In this document: in pieces, positions 1-8,245 of the stretch
Layout: the number at the start of each line of letters is the position of its first letter
Numbering within the stretch: position 1 is the stretch's first letter
Source: Candidatus Ornithobacterium hominis
GTDB taxonomy: Bacteria; Bacteroidota; Bacteroidia; Flavobacteriales; Weeksellaceae
Length of the DNA: 64,000 nt
NCBI RefSeq assembly: GCF_951229915.1
Contig: NZ_OX579588.1
Location: 992,001 to 1,056,000, forward strand
Direction of reading: 5' to 3'
Made by a program: the position numbers and the translations under genes
The notes under the pieces: generated by a model
The model's input: the letters and a program-made list of their open reading frames with translations, nothing else
What the model was told of the DNA's origin: nothing
Databases searched by the model: none

Positions 1-67
1 GCTCAGTTGGTAGAGCGCAACCTTGCCAAGGTTGAGGTCGCGGGTTCGAATCCCGTTTTTCGCTCCA
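1..67 (+). tRNA. tRNA-Gly (GCC), 5' end cut by window
   Basis: The D-arm, an anticodon arm with GCC in the loop, a T-arm with GGTTCGAATCC, and a 3' acceptor strand ending in an encoded CCA are all visible. About eight bases of the 5' acceptor strand lie before the window; the 3' strand predicts a 5' start like GCGAAAA. The gene is followed after 18 bases by tRNA-Leu, so the two are probably co-transcribed. Confidence 0.93.
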
Positions 68-85
68 ATTTTCAGGTCAATAGCC

Positions 86-169
86 GCCCGGGTGGTGGAA
101 TTGGTAGACACGCAGGACTTAAAATCCTGTGGCCATTAGGCTGTGCGGGTTCAAGTCCCGCCTCGGGTA
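86..169 (+). tRNA. tRNA-Leu (TAA)
   Basis: The acceptor strand GCCCGGG pairs with CTCGGGT near the 3' end. The D-loop, the anticodon loop CTTAAAA with anticodon TAA, a long class II variable arm and a T-arm with GGTTCAAGTCC are present. CCA is not encoded, unlike the preceding tRNA-Gly, so it must be added after transcription. Confidence 0.95.
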
Positions 170-172
170 CTG

Positions 173-214
173 AAACCGTTGTTAATCATTTGATTTTCGA
201 CGGTTTTATTTTTT
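173..214 (+). terminator. Rho-independent terminator after the tRNA pair
   Basis: AAACCGT pairs with ACGGTTT, with a second internal AATCA/TGATT pairing, followed by ATTTTTT. It is placed correctly to end the tRNA-Gly/tRNA-Leu transcript. Confidence 0.7.
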
Positions 215-694
215 AAGGGTAGCTGTTATTTCTTTTAAATTACTCTGATTTATTTTCGTATTGAAAGAACAAATGCTTGGCTAGATAATTTGAGATAACC
301 GCTTAACAAGTTTGATTGGTTAGGGTTTAATTACCTTGCTTTTATGGTTATAGCTATTAAAAAATTCACTCCAAAAAAAGTTTAAATGGGGTCATCATCT
401 AAATTTATATAATATGGAGTTGCTTAATTTCTTTTTCAAAAAGTTGGTTAAAATCATCGATAGTTACATGAATTCCTGTAATTTCATCTTTGCATATAGG
501 AGTAAGTGTTTATTGTAATTAACTGTTATTCAACCACTAATATAAATATCTTACTCCTTTTTTACAACTTTTTCTTATCCATTATTCACGTTAATTTTAT
601 GTACTTTTTGTTTTATGACCCTTAAAAAATTAATAAGTGAAGCCAAAAAAAACCGACGCAATTAAGGACGGCCATTTACATTCTTTTTTAATTT
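215..694. other. Gene-poor stretch
   Basis: This is AT-rich DNA with no convincing full gene. The only coding-like signal is a stop-to-stop fragment on the minus strand around 405-522, entered separately. No repeat copy is seen here. Confidence 0.5.
405..522 (-). pseudogene. Short unrecognised coding remnant
   Basis: A stop-to-stop reading frame of about 36 codons on the minus strand reads like real protein (it contains CKDEITGIHVTIDDFNQLF and ends in KQLHII) but has no ATG, GTG or TTG at its start. I do not recognise the family. It could be the tail of a deleted gene or chance; the protein-like amino acid mix is the only evidence. Confidence 0.25.
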
Positions 695-844
695 TTAAAC
701 CTTAGTTTTATCGCTCCACAAAAGATAAGCAATGAGTATAAATCCTATACCAGTGAGCGCTGGCGGTAGCATTTGATTTTGATAACCAAGTAAAATCATA
801 ACAAGAGCAATGAGAATAAGTAAAATAAGGGCTATATTTTTCAT
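695..844 (-). CDS. Small two-helix membrane protein, 49 residues
   Basis: An ATG at 844-842 opens a 49-codon frame. The product begins MKNIALILLILIALVMILLG, has a short loop with a PPALTG turn, then a second hydrophobic helix ending in LLWSDKTKV. Two transmembrane segments joined by a short turn are clear. I have an impression of similar short proteins in Flavobacteriia but can assign no function. It stands alone between the tRNA operon and the OstA gene. Confidence 0.65.
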   Translation of the reverse strand: MKNIALILLILIALVMILLGYQNQMLPPALTGIGFILIAYLLWSDKTKV

Positions 845-1151
845 TTTTTTATTTTGAAGTAAATATATGAAATCAAAAACATTCTATGGGAATAATTTAA
901 AGTTTTTCTGAAAGATTCTCAAAGCAACTTATTATCTATTAAATTTAAGCTAACTAAAATTCATATTTGATGCTTTTTTTTGACTCAAAAATTTTAGATT
1001 TGAATAAAATCTTTAATTGATCTCAGTTTTTAATTTTTTTTTTAAGGCTTAAAAAATTTTTGATAATTATTCGTTGTCTATGATTATTTTTTTTGAAAAT
1101 TACAATCTTGATGGATTAATAAAGTTATCATCTTAAAAAAGTTATTACAGC
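845..1151. other. Noncoding stretch with one palindromic repeat
   Basis: Very AT-rich DNA lies between the small membrane protein and the end of the OstA-like gene. Apart from the palindromic repeat at 1038-1056 nothing is recognised. Confidence 0.6.
1038..1056. repeat. T6AAG-G-CTTA6 palindromic repeat, perfect copy
   Basis: A perfect 19-base copy: six T, AAG, central G, CTT, six A, followed by TTTTT. It lies about 95 bases beyond the end of the OstA-like gene. Confidence 0.9.
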
Positions 1152-2711
1152 TCAGTCATTTAACTTAAGCTGCGTTGGCATGATTTCTTGCCAGGATTTA
1201 AAGCGTTCTTTTTCTCGCCAGATAAATTTGGGTAAAAAAAGTTCTATCTCACTGAATTTGTGCGGAGGGACAATCTTGGAGTTTGCGCCTCCTAAACATG
1301 AAATAATTTGTATATCACTTTTTTTGAACTTAGCTTCTATCGTGGCGCAGTCTGAGCGGTTGATTCCTACTAAATTTTTCTCAAGTGCTTGTTGCGTTAA
1401 TGTATCTTTTTTCTCTTCCTCTAAATAGATTAGTGATTGAGCATTTCCATCTGCTTGCACCCAATCTAATTGTTCGTTGATAATAATGGCGAGCATTTGT
1501 CTGCTTTTGACTTGATGGAATTCTTCTTTGCTGAGCGAATCTCTTTTAGAAATTGCAAAAGCGTTGGAACGAACTTGTATGGAGTCTAATTTCTCTTGTG
1601 CTGTATTGATGAAAACATGAATGGTATCGCCCGTAATCTGATGCAAGCCGCTCCAAATTACAGGGTCGCTAAAGAAGCTTAATTTTCCTTGGCTTTCTGA
1701 AAGTACAATGCTATCTGCCTTGCCTTGCATATTGGTTTTGAAAAATTTAGCTTGATGAAAAGCCCGAATCAAACTCAATGAATCTGATTTTGAAACCATC
1801 AGTGTATCAGAATGGAGATAAAGTGAATCTTCTTCAAATGCTCTTACGGCCAAGGCGTTTCCCGTCACAAAAGCGCTATCTAATTCTTTGAACGCCTCAC
1901 CATAATCGCCTTTAATAAATCTTTTTTCATTTGGGTCATTTAAAAAAACATTTCCTTCTCCTTTGCCAAAACCCGTCAACTGATTGTAGAAAAGTTTATC
2001 TGCTTGCAACATTTTTCCATCAGAATGCACAGAGCTATTATTTTCCAAATATGCTTTCTTTTCATCTAGATAATAGGTCCCCTTAGATGTTTTAATAAAA
2101 CGTGTCGGGTTGTTTTTACTCTGGATAAAGGTTTCATCAAAAAATTCAACATATTTACCTTTAGAATAATGCTTTAAACTTTTGCTGGTAATCAGGTAAT
2201 CTTTATTATTAATCACAATATCTGAATCAAAGCTATTGATCTGCTTATTGATATCATATTCTCCCGAGCGGCTGTTGATGATGCTTTCGTTGCTAGCAAT
2301 CGTTCCGCCTGTGGTGTAATAGGCTTTATTTAATTTTCGATCATAGTTCAATTGATCGGTATAGAGCGTCTGCTCAGCATCTCGTAAAACGACGTTTCCT
2401 TCAGCTACTGCCAATTGTAGATTAGCATCATAGTCTACCTGATCTGCTGTGAGGTCATTGGCAGAGCTAATCATGTGCACATTAGAAAAAGCTTTTGCAT
2501 AATTATTTTTCTCATCAAAGAGAATGCTATCAGCTTCCAAAATGGCCCCATTGTGCTCCATCCGAACGCTTCCAGATAATAGAATTTGCCCTGGGTATTT
2601 ATCTCGAAACTGCTCGATTTTATCACTATGGATATGCTGTATTTTCCCTTGCTTTTGCTGCGCTCTTACCCAAATACTTAGAAATAAAAAGAGAAGAATA
2701 AAAACTCTCAT
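1152..2711 (-). CDS. OstA/LptA-like envelope protein
   Basis: This 519-residue secreted protein has an N-terminal signal peptide (hydrophobic run after MRVFILLFLFLSIWVRA). The rest is rich in beta-strands of the OstA/LptA/LptD-N type, for example residues about 35-130 with GSVRMEHNGAILEAD and GNVVLRDAEQTLYTD. Members of this superfamily carry lipopolysaccharide across the periplasm. The Bacteroidota version is longer than E. coli LptA and probably holds several OstA repeats; which step it serves is inferred. The start codon directly abuts the stop of the Fur-like gene, so the two are co-transcribed. LptA itself is an alternative label. Confidence 0.8.
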   Translation of the reverse strand: MRVFILLFLFLSIWVRAQQKQGKIQHIHSDKIEQFRDKYPGQILLSGSVRMEHNGAILEADSILFDEKNNYAKAFSNVHMISSANDLTADQVDYDANLQLAVAEGNVVLRDAEQTLYTDQLNYDRKLNKAYYTTGGTIASNESIINSRSGEYDINKQINSFDSDIVINNKDYLITSKSLKHYSKGKYVEFFDETFIQSKNNPTRFIKTSKGTYYLDEKKAYLENNSSVHSDGKMLQADKLFYNQLTGFGKGEGNVFLNDPNEKRFIKGDYGEAFKELDSAFVTGNALAVRAFEEDSLYLHSDTLMVSKSDSLSLIRAFHQAKFFKTNMQGKADSIVLSESQGKLSFFSDPVIWSGLHQITGDTIHVFINTAQEKLDSIQVRSNAFAISKRDSLSKEEFHQVKSRQMLAIIINEQLDWVQADGNAQSLIYLEEEKKDTLTQQALEKNLVGINRSDCATIEAKFKKSDIQIISCLGGANSKIVPPHKFSEIELFLPKFIWREKERFKSWQEIMPTQLKLND

Positions 2712-3173
2712 TTAAGGTTTTTTACGAGTTCCGTAAAGGTATAAACTGTGTTTTTCTATATTGATATTAAAGACTTCTTCTATCGTATTTTTAATACTTT
2801 GAATTCTAGGGTCACAAAATTCTAAAACTTCACCCGTATCAGTCAACAGGACGTGGTCGTGCTGATTATCAAAATAGGATTTCTCAAAACGTGCTTGTTG
2901 TGAATCACCAAACAAATGTTTGCGCACTAACTTAGCATCAATCAAAAGCTCTATCGTGTTGTATAAAGTTGCCCGACTCACACGATATTTTTTTGCTTTC
3001 ATTTTCATGTAAAGCTCATCGATATCAAAATGTTCATCGGTAGAATAAATTTCTTCTAAAATAGCATAGCGTTCTGGAGTTTTTCGGTGTTTATTTTCAT
3101 CCAAAAAATGCGTCAAAACTTCTTTTACAATTTCAAAATTATTTTTTTTGTTTGAACTCTGCTGATTTTCCAT
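2712..3173 (-). CDS. Fur-family transcriptional regulator lacking the CxxC zinc site
   Basis: A 153-residue Fur-family protein. The winged helix includes SRATLYNTIELL at residues 66-77, the Fur recognition helix. The dimerisation half has the metal-binding HDH at 105-107 and EVLEFCDPRI after it. Canonical Fur has CxxCG in this part; here LTDTG stands in its place and Cys120 is the only cysteine, so the structural zinc site is absent. It may sense iron, zinc, manganese or peroxide; the sequence does not decide. It lies between Rsh and the OstA-like gene in a minus-strand run. Confidence 0.88.
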   Translation of the reverse strand: MENQQSSNKKNNFEIVKEVLTHFLDENKHRKTPERYAILEEIYSTDEHFDIDELYMKMKAKKYRVSRATLYNTIELLIDAKLVRKHLFGDSQQARFEKSYFDNQHDHVLLTDTGEVLEFCDPRIQSIKNTIEEVFNINIEKHSLYLYGTRKKP

Positions 3174-3189
3174 TCTTCTTTAATTATTA

Positions 3190-3197
3190 CAAATTTA
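3190..3197 (-). promoter_or_regulatory. Candidate -7 box for the Fur-like gene
   Basis: Read on the minus strand this is TAAATTTG, matching the Bacteroidota -7 consensus TAnnTTTG, 16 bases before the Fur-like ATG. No TTG is found 19 bases further upstream, so support is partial. Confidence 0.35.
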
Positions 3198-3209
3198 AAA
3201 ATAATTCTT

Positions 3210-5399
3210 TTAATTAGAACGTTTTACTTTTCTTACACTATCAATATGGCTAATCCCGTGTATAATTTTTTCTAGGTGAGATTTATTATCAATAATCATT
3301 GAAATATTCCCTTCAAAAACTCCATCTATTGATTTGAAGTTCAAACCCTTCATTTCAATATTGGCATTGCTGGACAAAAAATCTGTAATGTCCTTCACCA
3401 AGCCTTTGCGGTCTATTCCTTTGATTAAAATATCTGTCTCAAACTCTTGCTTTTCACCGTCTACCCACTGAGCTTTTAAAATCCGATACGAGTAGTTGGC
3501 GCGTAACTCTACTGCATTGCTACAGTTTTTTTTATGAACTTTCACGCCTCTATTTACTGTTATAAATCCAAATACATCGTCTCCCAAAATAGGATTACAG
3601 CAATTGGCCAAGGTATAATCTAATTTTTTTTCTTCTTCACCAAAAACTAAAATATCTCCTTTTTTTACATTTATTTCCTTTTTTTTAGCATTTGTTTTTT
3701 GCCTAAATCGATTGAGAAAGCCAGCAACTCCTGTTCTTTTATCAGCGAAACGCTTCAAATCCTGATTGGTAATTACACCATTCTGAACGTGTAAAAATAA
3801 ATTTTGACTATTTTTCTCATTGAAAAAGGTTTGTAAATCATTTACTAAGCTTTCATCTAAATTTAATTTTAAACTTCTAAGTTTACGAGTTAAAATTTCT
3901 TTCCCTTCTTCTGATATAAGTCTTTTTTCAGCGTTGAGCGATGCCTTGATTTTTGTTTTCGCTCTTCCTGTCTTCACATAATCCAGCCAATCCATTTTAG
4001 GTTTTTGGTTTTGTGAAGTGATAATTTCTATCTGGTCTCCACTATTTAGTTCATGCGAAAGTGGGTAAAGTTTTCCATTGATTTTAGCTCCCAAGCAGCT
4101 ATCACCCACATTAGTATGAATAGCATAAGCAAAGTCTAGGGGCGAAGAGCCTTTGGGCAGAGAAATCACATCACCCTGTGGGGTGAAAACATAAATTTCT
4201 TTGGAGTAAAGATTTAATTTAAAATTATCTATAAATTCTGAAGTCTCCTGATTGTCTTGATTCTCTAGAATTTCTCGCACTTGGTTTATCCAGCGGTCAA
4301 CCTTATTTTCTTCTACCTTATAATTTTCTTTATATTTGTAGTGTGCCGCAATGCCTTTTTCTGCAATTTCATCCATCCTTTCTGATCGGATTTGTACCTC
4401 TACCCACTTACCGCCAGGTCCCATAACGGTGATATGCAAAGACTCGTAGCCAGTAGATTTCGGCTGGATAATCCAATCTCTTAGACGGCGTGGGTTGGGG
4501 CTATAAATATCTGTAATGATGGAATAAATCTTCCAAGCTATAAATTTTTCATCCTTTGGCTCAGATTTGTAAATAATTCGAATGGCAAATTTGTCGTAAA
4601 CCTCATCAAAAGAAATATTTTGGCTATTCATCTTTCGGTAAATAGAATTTATCGACTTCGGTCTCCCTTTGATTTCGTAGCTTAAACCCTCTTGGTTCAG
4701 TACATTAGAAATCTTATCACTAAACTCCTGAATGTATTTTCTTCTTTCTTTTTGAGTATCCTCAAGCTGACGAGCAATATCAAAATAATCTTTGGGATTG
4801 GTGTACTTTAGGCTTAAATCTTCTAATTCACTTTTTATATTATACAACCCCATACGATGTGCCAATGGGGCGTAAATAAATGTTGTCTCAGAGGCAATTT
4901 TAAGTTGTTTTTTTTCGGGCATAGAACCCAGTGTGCGCATATTGTGTAGGCGATCTGCGATTTTGATAATGATAACGCGTATATCTTCTGAAAGCGTAAG
5001 TAATAATTTACGGAAATTCTCTGACTGAATAGATAATTCTTGATTATTTAAGACCGAAATTTTAGTTAAACCATCTATAATCTTTGCTATTTTATTGCCA
5101 AATAATCTCTCAATATCTGTCAAAGTATATTCTGTATCTTCCACAACATCATGCATCAGCGCACAGGCAATGCTTGTTGCCCCTAGCCCAATTTCATCTG
5201 CCACGATTTGAGCTACAGAAATCGGATGAAAAATATAAGGTTCACCTGATTTCCTTCTTTGCTCTTTATGAGCTTCTGCCGCTAAATCAAAAGCTTTACG
5301 AATCAAATCCTTGTCCTCATCGCTAAGTTTTCGGTATGTATTTCTCAGCATATCCTTGTATCGACGAGCTATTTCATATTTTTCTATCTCATTTTGCAT
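3210..5399 (-). CDS. rsh: Bifunctional (p)ppGpp synthetase/hydrolase (Rsh, RelA/SpoT family)
   Basis: A 729-residue protein with the full Rsh layout. The HD hydrolase domain has His58, HD at 83-84 and ED at 87-88 (HDVVEDT). The synthetase domain includes TGYESLHITV and EVQIRSERMDEIAEKG. A TGS domain with TPQGDVISLPKGSSPLDFAY and a C-terminal ACT domain follow. It makes and breaks the alarmone (p)ppGpp in the stringent response. Both active sites look intact, so bifunctional activity is expected. It is divergent from the outer-membrane protein gene and separated from it by 57 bases. Confidence 0.97.
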   Translation of the reverse strand: MQNEIEKYEIARRYKDMLRNTYRKLSDEDKDLIRKAFDLAAEAHKEQRRKSGEPYIFHPISVAQIVADEIGLGATSIACALMHDVVEDTEYTLTDIERLFGNKIAKIIDGLTKISVLNNQELSIQSENFRKLLLTLSEDIRVIIIKIADRLHNMRTLGSMPEKKQLKIASETTFIYAPLAHRMGLYNIKSELEDLSLKYTNPKDYFDIARQLEDTQKERRKYIQEFSDKISNVLNQEGLSYEIKGRPKSINSIYRKMNSQNISFDEVYDKFAIRIIYKSEPKDEKFIAWKIYSIITDIYSPNPRRLRDWIIQPKSTGYESLHITVMGPGGKWVEVQIRSERMDEIAEKGIAAHYKYKENYKVEENKVDRWINQVREILENQDNQETSEFIDNFKLNLYSKEIYVFTPQGDVISLPKGSSPLDFAYAIHTNVGDSCLGAKINGKLYPLSHELNSGDQIEIITSQNQKPKMDWLDYVKTGRAKTKIKASLNAEKRLISEEGKEILTRKLRSLKLNLDESLVNDLQTFFNEKNSQNLFLHVQNGVITNQDLKRFADKRTGVAGFLNRFRQKTNAKKKEINVKKGDILVFGEEEKKLDYTLANCCNPILGDDVFGFITVNRGVKVHKKNCSNAVELRANYSYRILKAQWVDGEKQEFETDILIKGIDRKGLVKDITDFLSSNANIEMKGLNFKSIDGVFEGNISMIIDNKSHLEKIIHGISHIDSVRKVKRSN

Positions 5400-5456
5400 G
5401 ATATTTCTTTCGTAAGTCTTATTTTTGGTTTCAAATACTAAAATTAATAAAAACTA

Positions 5457-5996
5457 ATGATACAAAAACGAAGTTTATTTATCTACTTTTTGTTTCTAGC
5501 CATCGGTCTTTCAGTTCAGGCTCAGGCAACACAGGCAGAAACACCGCCAAAAAGTGCATGGCGACTGGGTGGAAACATCGGTTTAAATTTTGGAAACAAT
5601 TCTTACTTTAGCTTTGGTATCTCCCCAAATATAGGTTACCAAGTCAGCCCAAAACTCCTTTTAGGAACCAGTTTAGGCTATGCTTACCAGAAGAGCAATT
5701 ATTTTAAAAATAATTTGTTTTCAGGCGGTCCTTTTCTCAACTATAATCTGCTACAAAATGTATTTACACATGCTCATTTAGAATATTTTAATGGCACAAG
5801 AAAATTTTATATGGATGGATTGAATAAAAAAAAAGTGAATGATGAAGAAGCAGCTTTGTGGCTCGGCGGTGGCTACCGCACAAACGGAAGGGTTGGCTAC
5901 CAAATTGGGCTGATGTATAATGTGCTTTATAATGAGAATAAAAGTATTTTTAATTCTCCATTCAACACATTTAGTGGTGTAATAATTGCTTTATAA
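5457..5996 (+). CDS. Small outer-membrane beta-barrel protein
   Basis: A 179-residue protein with a signal peptide (LFIYFLFLAIGLSVQAQA) followed by alternating strands such as AWRLGGNIGLNFGNNSYFSF and PNIGYQVSPKLLLGTSLGYAY, as in small porin-like barrels of Bacteroidota. The C-terminus is hydrophobic (TFSGVIIAL). The role is not evident. It lies 6 bases upstream of the TerC gene and may be transcribed with it. Confidence 0.75.
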   Translation: MIQKRSLFIYFLFLAIGLSVQAQATQAETPPKSAWRLGGNIGLNFGNNSYFSFGISPNIGYQVSPKLLLGTSLGYAYQKSNYFKNNLFSGGPFLNYNLLQNVFTHAHLEYFNGTRKFYMDGLNKKKVNDEEAALWLGGGYRTNGRVGYQIGLMYNVLYNENKSIFNSPFNTFSGVIIAL

Positions 5997-6002
5997 TTTT
6001 TT

Positions 6003-6953
6003 ATGGATATTCATTTTATTGTTTGGGCTTTATTATTTATTTTCATTGGAAGTCTTTTAGCTTTTGATCTTTTAGTTTTACATAAAAACGATCAAATTTC
6101 AAACCGAAAAACCACCATAGAAACCATTTTTTGGGTCTTCATTGCGTTGAGTTTTAGTGGAGTTATTTACCTGATTTACAAAAATAATTGGGTTCATAAC
6201 CCAACTGATTTAACCCCTCACCAAGCGGTTTTAAAATACGTCACGGGGTATCTCATTGAGCTATCGCTGAGCGTTGACAATCTATTTGTGATTGCCATGA
6301 TTTTTGCTAGCCATAAAATCCCACTGAAATACCAGCACAAAGCTTTATTTTGGGGGATCATTGGAGCTATTGTCTTCCGAGGTTTGATGATAGCCGTTGG
6401 CGTCGTATTATTCAACAAAATTTCTTGGATTGTTTATGTTTTTGGGGCATTTCTCATCTTTACAGCCTTTAAAATGTTGTATGATGAACTAAACGGAAAC
6501 GAGGAAGAGAAGCCTTCAGCGTTCGCTCAATGGCTGGAAAGTAACTTTAACATCAGTAAAACTTTAGACGGAAATAAATTCTTTACCATCGAAAATGGGA
6601 AAAAAGTTGCCACTCCTCTTTTTGGGGCTTTAATTATGATTGAGTTTACCGATTTACTCTTTGCCGTAGACAGCATTCCTGCTATTCTTGCCATTTCACA
6701 AGACTCACTGATTGTCTTTTGCGCTACTATTTTTGCAACATTGGGGCTGAGGTCTATGTACTTTTTTCTCGCCAATATGCTCGAAAAATTCCATTACTTG
6801 AAGTATAGTGTATTTGCCATATTACTATACATCGGTATAAAATTAATTTTGATGCATCATTATGAAATCCCAGAGTTTTTGTCCCTAGGATTTATTGTTT
6901 TCTGTATTTTAGTTGGTATTTTTGTTTCTTTGAAAAAAAATCAAAACGCATGA
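6003..6953 (+). CDS. TerC/Alx-family membrane protein
   Basis: A 316-residue protein with about eight to nine transmembrane helices. It carries the paired acidic TerC motifs: LSVDNLFVIAMIFAS in the first half and LLFAVDSIPAILAI in the second. TerC/Alx proteins export Mn2+ or other metals and are linked to tellurite resistance and to metalating exported proteins. The stop overlaps the FolA start by four bases (ATGA), showing translational coupling. Confidence 0.92.
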   Translation: MDIHFIVWALLFIFIGSLLAFDLLVLHKNDQISNRKTTIETIFWVFIALSFSGVIYLIYKNNWVHNPTDLTPHQAVLKYVTGYLIELSLSVDNLFVIAMIFASHKIPLKYQHKALFWGIIGAIVFRGLMIAVGVVLFNKISWIVYVFGAFLIFTAFKMLYDELNGNEEEKPSAFAQWLESNFNISKTLDGNKFFTIENGKKVATPLFGALIMIEFTDLLFAVDSIPAILAISQDSLIVFCATIFATLGLRSMYFFLANMLEKFHYLKYSVFAILLYIGIKLILMHHYEIPEFLSLGFIVFCILVGIFVSLKKNQNA

Positions 6954-7441
6954 TCATCCAAATTGCAGCCATTTCAGAAAATAATGTTTTGGGAAAAGAC
7001 GGAGATTTAATTTGGCATATCCCTGAGGATTTAAAACGCTTTAAAAAAATTACACTAGGAAATCCTATGATTATGGGTCGCAAAACTTTTGAATCTTTCC
7101 CCTCACCACTGCCAAGGCGTTTACATATTGTGCTAAGCTCTCAAAATCAAAGAAATACAGAAAATGTAATTTGGGTGCAAAATTTAGAGGAAGCCTTAGA
7201 GGTTGCTAAGTCTAAAAGTAAAGATATTTTCATCATCGGTGGTGGTAAGGTTTTTGAGCAAACATTAAATATTACTGACCGTTTAGAAATTACAAGAGTG
7301 CATGAAACCTTTGAGGGCGATGCTTTTTTTCCTGAAATTAAAGAAAAAGATTGGGAGCTAGTCGATTCTAAAGCAGGAAGTGATAAAAAATATAAAATAA
7401 CTTATAACACTTATTTAAACAAACAAAACTCAAAGAGTTAG
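6950..7441 (+). CDS. folA: Dihydrofolate reductase
   Basis: A 163-residue protein of normal length. IAAISENNVLGKDGDLIWHI is the N-terminal substrate and cofactor segment, Asp27 in IPEDLKRFK is the catalytic acid, MGRKTFESFP binds NADPH, and IIGGGKVFEQ is the dinucleotide loop. It reduces dihydrofolate with NADPH and is the target of trimethoprim. It overlaps the TerC gene by four bases. Confidence 0.96.
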   Translation: MIIQIAAISENNVLGKDGDLIWHIPEDLKRFKKITLGNPMIMGRKTFESFPSPLPRRLHIVLSSQNQRNTENVIWVQNLEEALEVAKSKSKDIFIIGGGKVFEQTLNITDRLEITRVHETFEGDAFFPEIKEKDWELVDSKAGSDKKYKITYNTYLNKQNSKS

Positions 7442-7522
7442 CATTAATCTTAACTTGTTTGTTCCTAAGCTTCTATGAGCTGTAAATTTATTGTAGAATA
7501 AATTTTAAAATATTTAGATAAA

Positions 7523-7541
7523 TTTTTTAAGCCTTAAAAAA
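7523..7541. repeat. T6AAG-C-CTTA6 palindromic repeat, perfect copy
   Basis: A perfect 19-base copy between folA and the DUF4290 gene, about 65 bases before the latter's start. Confidence 0.9.
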
Positions 7542-7606
7542 AATCTATTTCAAAATTTAGTTTAAAAATCATACTTTTACAGCCGCAATAATTTATAAAA
7601 TAAAAC

Positions 7607-8242
7607 ATGCAATATAATACGCTAAAGAAAGATTTAATCATACCCGAATACGGCAGGCACATTCACCGCATGGTCGGCTATTGTAAAACGATAGAAGACA
7701 GAGAAGAGCGTAATTTATTTGCAGAAGCCATCATTGAAGTCATGGGAAATCTCAATACTTATTTGAGAGACGTCTCTGATTTTCAGCACAAGCTTTGGGA
7801 CCAATTATTCATCATGGCTGAGTTTGATTTAGACGTAGATTCGCCTTTCCCTATCCCAGATAAAGAAACATTTCAATCGCCTCCGCAGCCTCTGAAATAC
7901 CCTAAGTACTCTAACAAATATCGTTACTATGGTAAAAATATAAAGAAAATGATTGATGTTGCTATAGAATGGGAAGAAGGTGATAAGAAATTAGGTTTAG
8001 TCAAAAATATTGCTAACCAAATGAAAAAGAGTTACCTACTTTGGAACAAAGATCAGGTAGACGATCAAGTTATTTACAATCAATTAAAAGATTTATCTAA
8101 CGGGAAATTGGATTTAGAAAAAATGGAGAAAGCCTCTGATTATGATGTGAATCTTTCTTCTAAAAATGATTTGACCAACGGGCGAAGCAAAAAAAATTAT
8201 TCCACTTTCAGAAGACCAAAAAGAGGAAAAAGAAGAAATTAA
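7607..8242 (+). CDS. DUF4290 protein
   Basis: A 211-residue protein of the Bacteroidota-restricted DUF4290 family, recognised from its N-terminus (YNTLKKDLIIPEYGRHIHRM) and the PLKYPKYSNKYRYYGKN segment. It is soluble, has no signal peptide, and ends in a basic tail (FRRPKRGKRRN) that could bind nucleic acid. The function is unknown. It is followed after three bases by murA, a pairing that suggests a link to cell growth or the envelope. Confidence 0.88.
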   Translation: MQYNTLKKDLIIPEYGRHIHRMVGYCKTIEDREERNLFAEAIIEVMGNLNTYLRDVSDFQHKLWDQLFIMAEFDLDVDSPFPIPDKETFQSPPQPLKYPKYSNKYRYYGKNIKKMIDVAIEWEEGDKKLGLVKNIANQMKKSYLLWNKDQVDDQVIYNQLKDLSNGKLDLEKMEKASDYDVNLSSKNDLTNGRSKKNYSTFRRPKRGKRRN

Positions 8243-8245
8243 TTT

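Noticed and set aside
1180..1428. Plus-strand frames inside the OstA-like, dnaJ, glyA, dgt and lpd genes
   Set aside because: They are shadows of well-supported genes: no family resemblance, no start context, and complete overlap with a conserved frame on the other strand.
7523..7541. Ordinary Rho-independent terminator interpretation of the palindrome
   Set aside because: The two arms meet at one base, so an RNA hairpin would need to open several central pairs to make a loop and would be left with an A-U stem. Many copies also lie inside genes. Real terminators with GC-containing stems occur separately (25393-25439, 34822-34881).
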